Shown here: positions 32,792-43,428 of the stretch, in pieces
Layout of the letters: the number at the start of each line of letters is the position of its first letter
Numbering within the stretch: position 1 is the first letter of the stretch
Notes under the pieces: model-generated
Database searches by the model: none
What the model saw: only the letters and a program-made list of their open reading frames with translations
Told to the model about the DNA's origin: nothing
Made by a program: the position numbers and the translations under genes
Assembly (NCBI RefSeq): GCF_910593725.1
Contig: NZ_OU343031.1
Span: forward strand, 806,001-870,000
Source: Candidatus Vallotiella hemipterorum
Lineage (GTDB): Bacteria > Pseudomonadota > Gammaproteobacteria > Burkholderiales > Burkholderiaceae
Direction of reading: 5' to 3'
DNA: 64,000 nt

Positions 32792-34609
32792 AATTTTATT
32801 TTAAATACAGATGGGTTAGATCAAGGATATTTTTTATTTATAAAAAGTTAGCTCGATTTTCTGATGGATCCTATCGTTTGTCAGGGTCTAGTTATACGAT
32901 CTATTAACTAGCGGAGCTAATAAGTTAAGCAACGGAATTTTGAGTATAAAGGTCATAAGGAGTGCCCAGCCTCAAGACCCGGCGTTATTATTGGTCTGAT
33001 AAGACTCATTGCCCGCTACCTCCTCTCCTACAAAAGGTCTAAAAAACTAGATTAGCCAAAAGTAACAAGAAAAAATTCTTACATTCCGCCGAGAAAGCTA
33101 TGCCGTTAGGCATATGCACCTTATTTAAAAATAAGCTAGCAATAAACTAATTAAAAAAAATAGTTGCAATAAGTTTTATCAGGAACTAAGGCTGTATGCA
33201 GCAATAATAGACTCAGCTAATACAGAAAAAACTGCTAATCTATAATGTGGTTATATTTTGATATTGTCTCTAATAGGACAATAAATCCGACTTGGAAGGT
33301 CTATCTAAATTAGATGGATTAATTTTTAAAAAATCTTTAAAAATATAGTGTAGCACGCCTGTTAGCTTGATTATTAATCATAGTGTTTATAGTCAGCACT
33401 ATAATGTGAAGTTGTAACAAGATTCCTGAATCTTAGCGGTATATATTATTTGAAATATGAAAAAACTCTAAGCTAAATATCTCAGGCGAATATATTTTTA
33501 TCGCAGGAATAACTTATTGACATAGAGTAAAATTTAGTTTTCTAAACGTAAGGCTCAACCTTTTTGCCTACATATAGGTACTAACTAGGCAATTATTATC
33601 TTAATACACGTACAATATCGTAAATGACATATATAAAAATGCTATGTATGCTGTAATTCTGAATTACACTTATTACTAGTCATTATGAATATTTAAAGAG
33701 AATAATATTTATTATGCAATACTATATTTCCTACTAGAATTTTTATTAGTGTGCGCAGCTAAATTCTTTAAATAACATTTCTGTAAATAACTATAGCTAC
33801 TAGTGATCATCATTGCTGGTTACTCTAACTGAGTGCTGGTGCAGAGAGTCGGGGGTCGGTGGTTATAGAAAATCATCGTGATAATAACCGCTACGCTTAT
33901 ACCCCGCTAGCCAGCATCTTAAGATTACTGAGCGCACTATCTAGTTATTAGCTTATGCGTATATAAATACCACTATTTCGCTGGTTACTTTTTAACTAAC
34001 ATACTAAATCACCTAAAGTGCGTTATACCAGCGCTTTCCAATTTAGGTTTTTTATGTCTTTAGTAATTTCTTTTTATAACGAGTTAGATAACTTATATAA
34101 ATTAGTATTTCAATAAAATATGATGCTCGCTTTCGCGATTTTGATATATAGCTAGCTAGACATTAAGTGCGAGCTTGTCTAATGTGATAAATTAATATTT
34201 AAGTAATATACCTAAGTTGTATATAAAGCTTATATAGATTTGTTCTGGCATATTATGGGCCAGTACTGGGATAGTAAAATGTATGTAAACCAGAATTTTA
34301 TTCTGCAATTTTTTGTGCATAAATTTAAATATCTTGTTACTCAGCCTTATAAGAATAAAGCCCCCCAAGATTCTTGGGTAAGCAAGTATGCTATCTGCGC
34401 ATTCTCTCTTTTCAAGAGTAGATAGGCGAATAATATTTCTGTTATAATGAAAAAAATATTTAGGTCTGACTTTGGAAGTCAATAAATTAGCTATAAATAA
34501 GCTATGTAGTCGATTCCACCTCGGCCTCTGTTAGCCAGCGGGGCCCGTCCATTATCGTAGCTGTTAGACCGTTTACGCCTCCCCTCACATCCGAATAGGA
34601 GTATCTAAT
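32792..34609. other. 1.8-kb gene-free region before bioB
   Basis: No credible ORF. Most of it is very AT-rich, but 34500-34609 is clearly richer in GC and runs into bioB. A short hairpin (CCCAAG/CTTGGG, 34364-34378) lies at the right end. The region is a probable graveyard of several genes. Confidence 0.65.
34440..34448 (+). promoter_or_regulatory. Extended -10 promoter candidate for bioB
   Basis: TGTTATAAT is a perfect extended -10 element. No good -35 is seen, which such promoters tolerate. It would give a leader of about 155 bases before bioB. Confidence 0.45.
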
Positions 34610-35650
34610 ATGTCGATTGGGACAATAGAATTGTCGGCTTATTCCTCCAGTCCGTCTGGCGACGACACAGCGCCGGTCCGGCATGACTGGACTCGCGAGC
34701 AAATTGCTCTGCTGTTCGATTTGCCATTTGATGACCTGCTATATCGCGCACATAGCATACAGCGCCGCTACCATGCCGGTCGTGGATTACAAATTTCACA
34801 ATTATTAGCTATCAAGACAGGTGGATGTCCAGAAGACTGCGGCTACTGCAGCCAATCAGTCCATGCTGAGACCGATCTTAAAGCAAGTGCATTGATGAGC
34901 GTTGATGCTGTGCTACAAGCTGCTGCCCAGGCAAAAGCTACTGGCGTACAGCGCTTTTGCATGGGCGCTGCATGGCGCAGTCCGCGAGAGCGCGACCTAG
35001 ATCGCGTTTGCACAATGGTGGAAGGCGTAAAAGCGCTTGGTCTAGAGACCTGTGTAACACTTGGTATGTTAACCGCTACACAAGCACAGCGCCTGGCTAA
35101 TTCAGGCTTAGATTATTACAATCATAATATAGATACTAGCCCCGAGTACTATCCATCTTTAACTACAACTCGGACTTTACAGGAGCGGCTTGATACGCTT
35201 GAGCACGTGCGTAATGCAGGCCTAAAAGTTTGCTGTGGTGGTATCGTCGGTATGGGGGAATCTCGAGAAGATCGGGTCGGCATGTTGCAAACATTAGCTA
35301 ATTTGCCAGAACACCCAGAATCTGTACCAGTTAATTCCTTAATTCGGGTCGAGGGTGCGCGTCTAGCACATGAGCGCGATGTAGATGTATTGGAGTTCGT
35401 TCGTACGATATCAGTGGCTCGAATTATAATGCCTATATCTGTAATACGGCTTTCAGCAGGGCGCGAGCATATGAGTGATGAACTTCAGGCACTATGCCTA
35501 TTCGCTGGCGCTGGTTCGGTGTTCATCGGTGAAAAATTGTTGACTGCATCTAATCCCGCTCCAAATATAGACCGTGAACTGATTAACAGGTTAGGTGCTA
35601 CAGGCCAGGAGTCATCCCCTATTCAATGGGTTGCTAAGTCACAGCAATAA
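34610..35650 (+). CDS. bioB: Biotin synthase
   Basis: Radical-SAM enzyme that inserts sulphur into dethiobiotin, the last step of biotin synthesis. 346 residues. The 4Fe-4S ligands Cys73, Cys77 and Cys80 lie in CPEDCGYC. The ligands of the second (2Fe-2S) cluster are all at the expected positions: Cys117, Cys148, Cys208 and Arg280. GGAG lies 9-12 bases before the ATG. In Burkholderia bioB ends a bioAFDB operon; here no other bio gene is near and it stands between two deserts. Its intact state implies continuing selection. Confidence 0.97.
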   Translation: MSIGTIELSAYSSSPSGDDTAPVRHDWTREQIALLFDLPFDDLLYRAHSIQRRYHAGRGLQISQLLAIKTGGCPEDCGYCSQSVHAETDLKASALMSVDAVLQAAAQAKATGVQRFCMGAAWRSPRERDLDRVCTMVEGVKALGLETCVTLGMLTATQAQRLANSGLDYYNHNIDTSPEYYPSLTTTRTLQERLDTLEHVRNAGLKVCCGGIVGMGESREDRVGMLQTLANLPEHPESVPVNSLIRVEGARLAHERDVDVLEFVRTISVARIIMPISVIRLSAGREHMSDELQALCLFAGAGSVFIGEKLLTASNPAPNIDRELINRLGATGQESSPIQWVAKSQQ

Positions 35651-37063
35651 TTTCTAATAATACTTCACTTACATGCGGTTCCCGAATTTTTAGATATGTA
35701 GCTGTACTAATACCCAACAAAAAGCCAAGCTCGAATAATACGGTCAATAGACAACATAGTAGCTCTAGATATTATATATATAGACTCTTGCTATGCTTCT
35801 CAGTGAATAAGATCTTCCTCCAAGAGGCATAGCATGTTCGGGCTTCATTATAAAAAACAATTATGTTATAGATTTATTCAGGGACTTTTTCGAATATTAA
35901 TGAATTTTGCAATACAAATATAATACGATAATTATTAAGGAGGACAGAAATACAAAATCTGTATTGACATATAGATTAAAAGCTAAAGGTGAGTCATTAA
36001 GTAAACATGCTATTTAGTATAAATAATAATTAGAGACGATTAATGGTAGCAGATCTTACATAATAAATACCGATACTGCTATCTAAATAGAGATAAATTG
36101 CTTGCTATCTCTAGATTAATTATACACGTGTAAACTTAATCAGTACGATTCGTTTGTATATCAAAAAACTGTTTAAGGTTAAAATTTTTTATCTGCATGT
36201 AACCATCTTAAATAAATACACCCTTAAATTATTTAAGGGTGTTTGTCAACATAGTTCTATCCCACGGGCTCTATATTGCTATATATCATCATGCAGTAGA
36301 TTTTAGCTAGTATAACTTTTTATATTTTAAATATTTTTATAGTTCTTAACTAGCTATGCGATCATTTGTAGTGGCGGGATACTTGATTAAAAGCGAAAAG
36401 CTATTTTATCAAGTAGAGTAACAATTCTAATTTAATAACTCCTAGTTTATTAATAAATAATAATGTTGTAATCTAAGAATGTGTGCGTATGATAATTTAT
36501 CATTATCGAATTATGAATACCTAACGTTTCACCACATATAAATTTAGATGCTTTTTTATATTAGCTTATAAAACATTATTAAGTCTTTATAAAATAACGT
36601 AACTTTCCCTTGATTTATTAGATGTGCTAATAAATGCATGAAAGCCGTTATATCTTCTTTATAAATAAAAAGTTTTAACTAATCCTGTCAAACTATGGTA
36701 GTAAACGTACTCTCTTATTAAGGTCTTGGGAGTTATTAACATAAAATATAAACGCGCTTGGCCATACCAGAAAACATTCTGATACAGCTATATATTAGGC
36801 TATATGCTTTTTTAAAGCGTCTTTATTAAAATATATAATTTTACGGATAACTAAAAAACTATTTGCTAGCGTTTATATTTGATTAATAATATTATGTTGA
36901 CATAATTGCTAAAAAATTTAGATTTACTATTTCTTAAAAAATATCAGATTAGCACTAGCTAGTATTTTTCTAGTGCTGTTTAGGAAAAGCTAGCATCCTT
37001 GTTATTCTGCTTGTCTCTATTGCTAGAATAGTTTACGTTAATCGAAATTATAAACAAAAACAT
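35651..37063. other. 1.4-kb gene-free region after bioB
   Basis: Strongly AT-rich with no ORF of note. It holds one perfect 11-bp hairpin (36218-36242) and a weaker 8-bp one (36951-36977). The cspA promoter begins at its right end. Confidence 0.65.
36218..36242. repeat. Perfect 11-bp hairpin in gene-free DNA
   Basis: ACACCCTTAAA pairs with TTTAAGGGTGT around TTA. It is 568 bp after bioB. T-rich DNA follows on the minus strand (ATTTATTT), weakly on the plus strand. Confidence 0.5.
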
Positions 37064-37092
37064 TTGACCTTATTCGCTATATCGCTTATAGT
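37064..37092 (+). promoter_or_regulatory. Sigma-70 promoter of the cold-shock gene
   Basis: TTGACC (37064-37069), a 17-base spacer, then TATAGT (37087-37092). Transcription would start near 37099, giving a leader of about 135 bases. Confidence 0.75.
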
Positions 37093-37098
37093 AAGGAA

Positions 37099-37232
37099 AT
37101 GGAGTTTTCAAGATGCCTGATTGCTGTTCATCATCTGTCCGCGACCCACGCAGTACGCTTGTTGTCCTCTCCCTCTTGATTGCTTCTCTACTACCGCACT
37201 AAGCGGAAAATATTTTTTTGACGGATTTGTTT
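37099..37232 (+). promoter_or_regulatory. Long GC-rich 5' leader of the cold-shock gene
   Basis: The leader runs from the predicted transcription start to the cspA ATG. Bases 37111-37200 have 47 G/C in 90, against 13 in 60 at 36841-36900, so this part has resisted the AT drift seen around it. Long cspA leaders act as cold-responsive RNA switches in enteric bacteria; a similar role here is inference. Confidence 0.5.
37113..37202 (+). CDS. Candidate 29-residue leader peptide upstream of cspA
   Basis: An ATG ORF of 29 codons fills the GC-rich leader. GGAG (37101-37104) sits eight bases before the ATG, a good ribosome binding site. The peptide starts MPDCCSSSVRD and has a hydrophobic second half (LVVLSLLIASLL). 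It ends 30 bp before the cspA ATG. A second ORF in another frame (37099-37179) overlaps it but would start at the transcription start itself. I recognise no family. Translation could tune folding or stability of the cspA leader; equally, the ORF may be chance in a structured RNA. Confidence 0.3.
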   Translation: MPDCCSSSVRDPRSTLVVLSLLIASLLPH

Positions 37233-37436
37233 ATGGATACTGGTATAGTTAAGTGGTTCAACGACAGCAAAGGTTTTGGTTTCATCACACCAGATTCAGG
37301 TGGTGAGGATCTCTTCGCACATTTTTCCGAAATCACCGAAGAAGGATTTAAGACGCTAGTTGAGAACCAGCGTGTCAGCTATCAAGTTAAGCGCGGCCCT
37401 AAAGGATTGCAAGCCGCAAACATTAAGCCACTATAA
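37233..37436 (+). CDS. cspA: Cold-shock protein, CspA family
   Basis: A 67-residue single cold-shock domain that binds single-stranded RNA and DNA. The RNA-binding motifs are KGFGFITP and DLFAHFS, and the N-terminal [10 protein letters not shown] is standard. I choose the ATG at 37233 over the longer TTG-started ORF, because the family begins MxTGxVKWFN. A weak GGA lies seven bases upstream. The gene has a strong promoter, a long leader and a good terminator, so it is a self-contained unit. Which of several csp paralogues it is cannot be told. Confidence 0.93.
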   Translation: MDTGIVKWFNDSKGFGFITPDSGGEDLFAHFSEITEEGFKTLVENQRVSYQVKRGPKGLQAANIKPL

Positions 37437-37442
37437 GTATGT

Positions 37443-37474
37443 GTTCTTTGTTTAAATATATTCGAACAAAGAAC
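37443..37474 (+). repeat. 10-bp hairpin just after cspA
   Basis: GTTCTTTGTT pairs with AACAAAGAAC around a 12-nt loop, seven bases after the stop codon. No T-run follows, so it may protect the mRNA end more than terminate it. Confidence 0.6.
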
Positions 37475-37533
37475 ATAAATTACATATGCAAAGCAAAAAT
37501 TTTGTTTTAACCATTTAACTAGCTAGCTGATAA

Positions 37534-37573
37534 GAATAAAGCGATATTTAAAATATCGCTTTATTCCAGTTTT
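37534..37573 (+). terminator. Rho-independent terminator of cspA
   Basis: GAATAAAGCGATATT pairs perfectly with AATATCGCTTTATTC around TAA, followed by CAGTTTTATTT. The 15-bp stem lies about 100 bp after the cspA stop. Confidence 0.7.
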
Positions 37574-37980
37574 ATTTAAGTACACTATATAAAACTAATT
37601 CGATGCTTCTTAAGCTATTTATATATGTATATATACAATAAATACGTATATAAAAATAGAAATAACTTTTAATACCAAATAAAAATTAATACTAATGTTA
37701 ATAGTTTATATCGCTACTATATAAAGCGGCTACTTATTAGATCTGGGTATTAAAAATTAATAGTGTTTTTTTGGGGATAAGTTTTAGCAAAGTAATAAAT
37801 TACGTACTATTAATAATAGTAGATTCTTTTTTAAAGCAGCTCTGATGCATATAAAAGCACTCAAAAAATAATATTGAGCTATATAACAGTAGTTCTTATT
37901 AAGAAGAAGTAGTGCAAATAAAGACATAGTACTTGATTTTAGTTCATCATATTTTAACTTATTCTAAATCTGGGCCTTAT

Positions 37981-38008
37981 AAAAACGGCTGCTACCCTAA
38001 GAGGGTAG
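37981..38008 (-). terminator. Possible terminator of ratA-rnfH
   Basis: On the minus strand CTACCCT pairs with AGGGTAG around CTT, then six bases, then TTTTT. It is about 95 bp past the rnfH stop. Confidence 0.4.
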
Positions 38009-38103
38009 GACTGAGGTTCGATACAATTAAGTAGGCAAAAACCAGATTAGTGGCGCGCTATTTACTTATAGATGTACCATACACACTGGTTTCGGATGTG
38101 GGG

Positions 38104-38454
38104 CTACAGTGATCGGTAAAATATCACACGCTTCGTTCGCCGTTTTTGCACTACTAGCGAGCGCGCAAGTTTCGGATCGACTATCAATGGCCGATAGATC
38201 TCAACGCGGTCACCATTTTCGAGCACCGAATATAGTGAGCGTGCTTGTCCGAATACACCAACACGCTGCTGAGCTAAATGGATTTGTGGGTGTATCGAAG
38301 ATATCTTACTAGCTAGTATAGCATCGTATAGCACTGTGCCGACCGGCAGTTGTAGATAAACAAGCGTTTGGACATTGGGAAGTGCGTAACAAACTTGTAT
38401 GTTAAGTATAGCCCCAGCTTTGTAGCTGGTCGATTCTAAATTAACGCTTTCCAT
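38104..38454 (-). CDS. rnfH: RnfH family ubiquitin-like protein
   Basis: A small beta-grasp protein of the RnfH (RatB) family with unknown biochemical role, nearly always next to ratA. I place the start at 38454, giving 116 residues from MESVNLESTSY; GAGG six bases upstream supports it over the longer form at 38490. Recognisable parts are NIQVCYALPN, LPVGTVLYDAILAS, VGVFGQARSLYSVLENGDRVEIYRPL and the basic tail. Its start overlaps the end of ratA by 14 bp, and its ribosome binding site lies within the ratA reading frame, so the two are translationally coupled. Confidence 0.9.
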   Translation of the reverse strand: MESVNLESTSYKAGAILNIQVCYALPNVQTLVYLQLPVGTVLYDAILASKISSIHPQIHLAQQRVGVFGQARSLYSVLENGDRVEIYRPLIVDPKLARSLVVQKRRTKRVIFYRSL

Positions 38455-38878
38455 ATCTTTCCTCTGCGCGTCTAACGAACGACTCGACAAATGTATTGGC
38501 GATATGATGAAATATCGGTCCGATTAATTTCTCCAAAATAATATTGGAAAACATATATCGTAATGCAAACTCAACCTTACATGCATTATCCTTTAGCTGT
38601 ATAAAATTCCAATAGCCAGTAAACCGTTTAAAAGGTCCCTCTTTAAACTCTATATCGATCCGTTCTGGACGTTTTTGCCTATTATATGTAGTGAAATTCT
38701 GCTGAATACCCTTAAAACGAATATTAATCCGCGCTTCCACACTTGTCTCATCCTGTTTTTTGATCTCAACACTGCTACACCAAGGTAAAAAGTTTGGATA
38801 GTCGTCAATATCAGTGACAAGTTCAAACATGAGTTCGGGTGAATAATGAATACAAACGGTTTTTTGGACTTCTGCCAT
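38441..38878 (-). CDS. ratA: RatA family protein (START/polyketide-cyclase fold)
   Basis: A 145-residue member of the coenzyme Q-binding/RatA family. In E. coli the homologue was described as a toxin that blocks 70S formation, and in other lineages as a Coq10-like ubiquinone-binding protein. The core features are DIDDYPNFLPWC, EARINIRFKGI, FTTYNRQKRPERI, and WNFIQLKDNACKVEFALRYMFSN. It is divergent from smpB, 138 bp apart, the standard proteobacterial layout. Despite the toxin label in part of the literature, this retained pair is more probably housekeeping. Confidence 0.92.
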   Translation of the reverse strand: MAEVQKTVCIHYSPELMFELVTDIDDYPNFLPWCSSVEIKKQDETSVEARINIRFKGIQQNFTTYNRQKRPERIDIEFKEGPFKRFTGYWNFIQLKDNACKVEFALRYMFSNIILEKLIGPIFHHIANTFVESFVRRAEERYGKR

Positions 38879-39016
38879 AACAAGGAATTAAGGGGAGGCT
38901 AGTGCGCTATTAGCATTTTGATACACTGCAAAAGCAGATGATAAGCGTAACTCAAAGTCCAGTGCTAGGTTGCTTTGCTGAAATTATAATTTCATCTAAA
39001 TTAGTTAAACCTATTT

Positions 39017-39466
39017 ATGAGCATTATCGACAACAAAAAAACATTTTTCGATTATTTTATAGAAGAACGCTATGAGGCGGGGCTTGTGCTTGAGGGTTGG
39101 GAAGTTAAGGCATTACGGGCGCGTCGCGGTCACCTCAAAGGGGGTTATGTTGTCATACGAAATAGCGAATTATTTCTTATCGGCACACATATTAATCCGT
39201 TACATACCACTTCGACTCACTTACATGCAGATCCTACACGGACTCGAAAGTTGCTCCTCAAGACTAATGAAATTCGTAAATTAATAGGCAAGGTTGAGCA
39301 GCGAGGATACACGCTAGTTCCACTCAATTTCCACTATAAAAATGCGCGAGTGAAGTGCGAGATTGGTTTAGCTCGGGGTAAGAAGCTTCATGATAAGCGT
39401 GAAACTGAAAAAAAACGAGACTGGGCCAGAGAAAAGGCACAACTACTAAAAAATACTATGCGCTAA
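39017..39466 (+). CDS. smpB: SsrA-binding protein
   Basis: Escorts tmRNA to stalled ribosomes in trans-translation. 149 residues, full length. The N-terminal domain includes [20 protein letters not shown], and [15 protein letters not shown] follows. The basic C-terminal tail [14 protein letters not shown], which enters the ribosome's mRNA channel, is intact. The tmRNA gene itself is not in the window. Tagged products would go to ClpXP, which is encoded here. Confidence 0.96.
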   Translation: MSIIDNKKTFFDYFIEERYEAGLVLEGWEVKALRARRGHLKGGYVVIRNSELFLIGTHINPLHTTSTHLHADPTRTRKLLLKTNEIRKLIGKVEQRGYTLVPLNFHYKNARVKCEIGLARGKKLHDKRETEKKRDWAREKAQLLKNTMR

Positions 39467-39811
39467 TAAAAAGTAATTTAAAACATCTATTTTTTATTAC
39501 ATACAATACCAGGCTATTAATAATAATTAATCCATACTTAGCTATGATCGCGCAACTATCTATGATTTTTAATAATGCTCGAGACTGCTACGCCCTTTAG
39601 GCGTCGACCAGAATTAAGCAGAGCTAGATAAACCAGTTACAGGCACGCACTACTCTGGCCTGGTGATGAATCGGAAGATTGATTGCTAGCATAATGTCAG
39701 CGTTAAAGTTAGCTTAAAAATGATAGCTGATCTCTCGTAACTAGCCGTGCTTTCCGGGGGGGATACAGGAAACTATCGGTATAATCCGCTTTTGCATCTA
39801 TAGGATTTTTC
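39467..39811. other. Gene-free interval before guaB
   Basis: 345 bp with no ORF. TATAAT at 39780-39785 is a probable -10 for guaB, without an obvious -35. AGGA at 39802-39805 is the guaB ribosome binding site. Confidence 0.6.
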
Positions 39812-41275
39812 ATGCGTTTGATTCAAAAAGCACTCACATTCGATGACGTACTCCTTGTGCCGGCGTACTCGAGTGTACTGCCACGCGACACTACCCTTAA
39901 AACTAGCCTGACTCGAAATATCTCGCTGAATATACCTCTAATTTCGGCGGCAATGGACACAGTATCAGAAGGGCGGCTAGCGATTGCTATGGCACAGCAG
40001 GGGGGGATAGGAATTGTTCACAAGAATTTAACGCCAGCCGATCAGGCGCGTGAAGTAGCAAAAGTTAAGCGCTTTGAATCCGGCGTATTACGTGATCCAA
40101 TTACTGTACCACCCGATATGAAGGTACATAACGTAATTACGTTGTCACAGCAGCACGGCATTTCTGGCTTTCCAGTCGTTGATGGCACCAAACTCATTGG
40201 GATTGTGACAAACCGTGATCTACGATTTGAGGAGAGACTAGATGAGTCAGTTCGGATAATCATGACTCCGCGTGAGAGGCTAGTTACCGTAATAGAAGGA
40301 ACAGCGCTCGCGCAAGCTAAAGCGCTCATGCACCGCCATCGCCTGGAGCGTGTCCTAGTTGTTAATAAGGCGTTTGAGCTGCGCGGATTAATAACAGTCA
40401 AAGACATCACAAAAGCAACAGAACACCCAGATGCCTGCAAGGATGAGCAGGGAAAATTGAGGGTTGGCGCGGCTGTTAGTGTTGGTCTAAAAAATGTGGA
40501 GCGTGTCGAAGCACTGGTGGCAGCAGGTGTAGACGTGATCGTCGTTGACACCGCTCATGGGCATAGCCAGGGCGTCCTAGAGCAGGTGCGATGGGTTAAA
40601 AAGAATTTTCCTCATATCGATGTAATCGGCGGTAATATTGCAACTGACGCAGCAGCTAAAGCCTTGATCGAGCACGGTGCCGATGCTGTAAAAGTTGGCA
40701 TTGGTCCAGGTTCAATCTGCACAACACGGATTATTTCAGGTGTCGGCGTGCCGCAGATTACCGCAATCGCAAACGTCGCCGATGCACTGCGTGGCAGTGG
40801 CGTGCCTGTGATTGCCGATGGTGGCGTACGTTACTCCGGAGATGTATCAAAGGTATTAGCAGCGGGTGCTGACGCCGTAATGATGGGCAGTATGCTAGCT
40901 GGTACTGAAGAATCACCCGGTGACGTATTTCTGTTCCAGGGACGACAATACAAATTGTATCGAGGTATGGGGTCAGTTGGTGCTATGAAAGATGGCGCTG
41001 CAGACCGCTACTTTCAGGAAAGCAATTTAACTAATATTGATAAATTAGTACCAGAGGGGATTGAAGGCCGGGTCGCATACAAGGGCAGTGTGAGTGCGAT
41101 TCTATTCCAATTAATCGGTGGGGTACGCGCAAGCATGGGCTATTGTGGTTGTCGAACTATTCAAGAGTTACATGAGAAAGCTGAGTTCGTAGAGATTACG
41201 GCAGCTGGCGTTCGAGAATCTCACGTACATCACGTTCAAATTACAAAGGAGGCACCGAACTATCATGTTGATTAA
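39812..41275 (+). CDS. guaB: Inosine-5'-monophosphate dehydrogenase
   Basis: Oxidises IMP to XMP, the committed step to guanine nucleotides. 487 residues. The N-terminal barrel start [13 protein letters not shown] is followed by two CBS repeats (about residues 95-200), then [20 protein letters not shown]. The catalytic Cys303 is in GSICTTR, and the flap and C-terminal ERYF-like region (ADRYFQE) is present. It is followed 193 bp later by guaA, the next enzyme. Confidence 0.97.
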   Translation: MRLIQKALTFDDVLLVPAYSSVLPRDTTLKTSLTRNISLNIPLISAAMDTVSEGRLAIAMAQQGGIGIVHKNLTPADQAREVAKVKRFESGVLRDPITVPPDMKVHNVITLSQQHGISGFPVVDGTKLIGIVTNRDLRFEERLDESVRIIMTPRERLVTVIEGTALAQAKALMHRHRLERVLVVNKAFELRGLITVKDITKATEHPDACKDEQGKLRVGAAVSVGLKNVERVEALVAAGVDVIVVDTAHGHSQGVLEQVRWVKKNFPHIDVIGGNIATDAAAKALIEHGADAVKVGIGPGSICTTRIISGVGVPQITAIANVADALRGSGVPVIADGGVRYSGDVSKVLAAGADAVMMGSMLAGTEESPGDVFLFQGRQYKLYRGMGSVGAMKDGAADRYFQESNLTNIDKLVPEGIEGRVAYKGSVSAILFQLIGGVRASMGYCGCRTIQELHEKAEFVEITAAGVRESHVHHVQITKEAPNYHVD

Positions 41276-41468
41276 CAGTGACTTATAAAAAGTCTTATTT
41301 CGAATAGCTATTATATGTACTTATATAATTTTTTACTGTTTACACGCTCATCACTGTCTGAAACCTCCATTGTGTCCGGCTTCTAGTAATGCTAACAAGC
41401 ATTATGTGACATCTACTATATAGATTACTAAAAATCTGGCTTTATTCTACTGAGATTTACCTGTTACC

Positions 41469-43055
41469 ATGCATGACAAGATCCTGATTCTCGACTTTGG
41501 TTCTCAGTGTACACAATTAATTGCCCGCCGTGTGCGCGAAGCGCATGTATACGCCGAGGTTTATCCTTACGATGTAGATGATAAATTTGTGCGCGACTTT
41601 AAAGCAAATGGCGTGATCTTGTCCGGTGGGCCAAGTTCAGTTACTAACGTAGATATGCCACTTGTGCCTCAAGCTGTTTTCCATCTAGGTGTACCAGTAC
41701 TGGGCATTTGTTACGGTATGCAGGCAATGGCTATGCAGCTTGGCGGCAAAGTTGAACGCTGTCATGTGCGTGAGTTTGGATATGCGGAGGCATATGTGTG
41801 CGACCATACGAAGCTACTAGAGGGGCTAGAAGATTTTAGGACGCCGCAAGGTCGAAGTATACAGAAGGTATGGATGAGCCATGGTGATAAGGTAGTTGTG
41901 ATACCACCTGGCTTTAAGCTCATAGCATCAAGCGAGTCATGCTTGATCGCAGCGATAGCCGATGAGGATCGCCAGTTTTATGGGTTGCAGTGGCATCCGG
42001 AAGTCACGCATACGACTAAAGGGCGAGATATACTCAACCGGTTCGTGCTCGAGTTATGCGGAGCAAAACCGGATTGGGAAATGGGGCAACACTATATCGC
42101 CAAGGCAGTAGAGCAGATCCGAGCCCAGGTTGGTAATGAGCAAGTGATTCTTGGATTGTCTGGTGGCGTTGATTCATCAGTTGCGGCAGTACTGCTGCAC
42201 CGTGCAATCGGCGACCAATTAACCTGCGTATTCGTAGATCATGGTTTGCTACGGCTTAACGAGACTGATCAAGTTATAAAAACATTCAGTGAGCATCTCG
42301 GGCTAAACGTAATTCACGTCGACGCTAGTGATTTATTTATTCGCAAACTAACTGGTATCACTGACCCGGAACATAAGCGAAAGATTATTGGCTCGGAATT
42401 CATCAATGTATTCCAAAGAGAGGCTCTCAAATTGAGGAATACACAATGGTTCGCTCAAGGCACAATCTACCCAGATGTGATTGAATCAGCTGGAAAAGAT
42501 AATAAAGGCGCCCATACAATTAAAAGCCACCATAACGTCGGTGGATTACCAGATACACTAAACCTAAAGCTACTCGAACCACTACGTAAGTTATTTAAAG
42601 ATGAGGTGCGTGCGCTCGGCATTAGGCTTAATTTACCGCCGTCGATTGTATATCGACACCCATTTCCCGGACCGGGACTAGGCGTTCGGATTATTGGAGA
42701 AGTCAAGCGCGAGTTTATAGATCTATTACGCAAAGCAGATGCAATCTTCACCGAAACGTTACGTACGACGATTGATCTGGATAGTGGAAAATCTTGGTAT
42801 GAGTTGACTAGTCAAGCATTTGCTGTTTTTATACCAGTACGCAGCGTAGGAGTAATGGGTGATCGTCGAACGTATGACTATGTCATAGCACTTCGGGCAG
42901 TGCAGACGCTTGATTTTATGAGCGCACATTGGGTACATTTACCCCATAAATTGCTTATGTGCGCATCGAACCGCATTATTAATGAAGTACAGGGTATTAA
43001 TCGTGTTGTATATGATATTTCTGGTAAGCCACCAGCAACAATTGAGTGGGAATAA
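41469..43055 (+). CDS. guaA: GMP synthase, glutamine-hydrolysing
   Basis: Aminates XMP to GMP. 528 residues with two domains. The N-terminal class-I glutaminase has Cys81 in GICYGMQ and the His-Glu pair in QWHPEVTHT. The ATP-pyrophosphatase domain has the PP-loop LSGGVDSS near residue 230. The dimerisation domain has [13 protein letters not shown] and ends [18 protein letters not shown] as usual. guaB and guaA are kept together with purL elsewhere in the window, so guanine nucleotide synthesis appears complete from FGAR handling onward, as far as the window shows. Confidence 0.97.
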   Translation: MHDKILILDFGSQCTQLIARRVREAHVYAEVYPYDVDDKFVRDFKANGVILSGGPSSVTNVDMPLVPQAVFHLGVPVLGICYGMQAMAMQLGGKVERCHVREFGYAEAYVCDHTKLLEGLEDFRTPQGRSIQKVWMSHGDKVVVIPPGFKLIASSESCLIAAIADEDRQFYGLQWHPEVTHTTKGRDILNRFVLELCGAKPDWEMGQHYIAKAVEQIRAQVGNEQVILGLSGGVDSSVAAVLLHRAIGDQLTCVFVDHGLLRLNETDQVIKTFSEHLGLNVIHVDASDLFIRKLTGITDPEHKRKIIGSEFINVFQREALKLRNTQWFAQGTIYPDVIESAGKDNKGAHTIKSHHNVGGLPDTLNLKLLEPLRKLFKDEVRALGIRLNLPPSIVYRHPFPGPGLGVRIIGEVKREFIDLLRKADAIFTETLRTTIDLDSGKSWYELTSQAFAVFIPVRSVGVMGDRRTYDYVIALRAVQTLDFMSAHWVHLPHKLLMCASNRIINEVQGINRVVYDISGKPPATIEWE

Positions 43056-43338
43056 TGTAGTGTTAAGGTAGTAGAGTGAATATAATTAATATTATCGAAA
43101 GACGCCAGGAAAATAGCTTCTAACTTTTATCTCAATCTAAATAAACTACTTTAATTTGAAAAGCATGACGCTGCTAAAAGCATTGTGCTTTTCATAAGTT
43201 ACACTCAATATAAAACATAAGTTTATAATATATGGGTGCTAGATTAATATCTGCACAAAAACAGCAAATATTATATTTTTAATTCTTACTAAAAAGCTCT
43301 AGTAATATTTAATCAGAAAATTTATTAGATATGTTTTT

Positions 43339-43428
43339 TGGTGGAGAGGAAGGGATTCGAACCCTTGATAGGTATGAACCTATACACGCTTTCCAGGCGT
43401 GCGACTTAAACCACTCATCCACCTCTCC
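43339..43428 (-). tRNA. tRNA-Ser (anticodon GGA)
   Basis: Read on the minus strand: acceptor GGAGAGG pairs with CCTCTCC, D-loop GAGTGGTTTAAG, and anticodon stem CACGC/GCGTG enclosing CTGGAAA (GGA). A long variable arm (TATAGGTTCATACCTAT) and T-arm AGGG-TTCGAAT-CCCT follow. CCA is encoded. Confidence 0.97.

Larger units (their letters stand above)
37437..38103. other. Gene-free region between cspA and rnfH
   Basis: 667 bp with no ORF. It holds two strong hairpins after cspA and one on the rnfH side; the rest is very AT-rich. Confidence 0.65.

Noticed and set aside
34192-34482. 96-codon minus-strand ORF before bioB
   Set aside because: Composition follows AT-rich non-coding DNA, overlaps an equally open ORF on the other strand, and has no recognisable family.
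37990-38030. Possible tRNA remnant (GGTTCGATAC after a stem)
   Set aside because: Only the T-loop-like string fits; the stem is better read as a terminator on the other strand.
38104-38878. ratA-rnfH as a toxin-antitoxin module
   Set aside because: The pair is conserved housekeeping in proteobacteria and RnfH is not a shown antitoxin; gene order with smpB is the ordinary one.
40042-40551. 169-codon ORF opposite guaB
   Set aside because: Lies fully antisense to an intact, well-recognised gene; Ser/Thr/Arg-rich product typical of a shadow frame.
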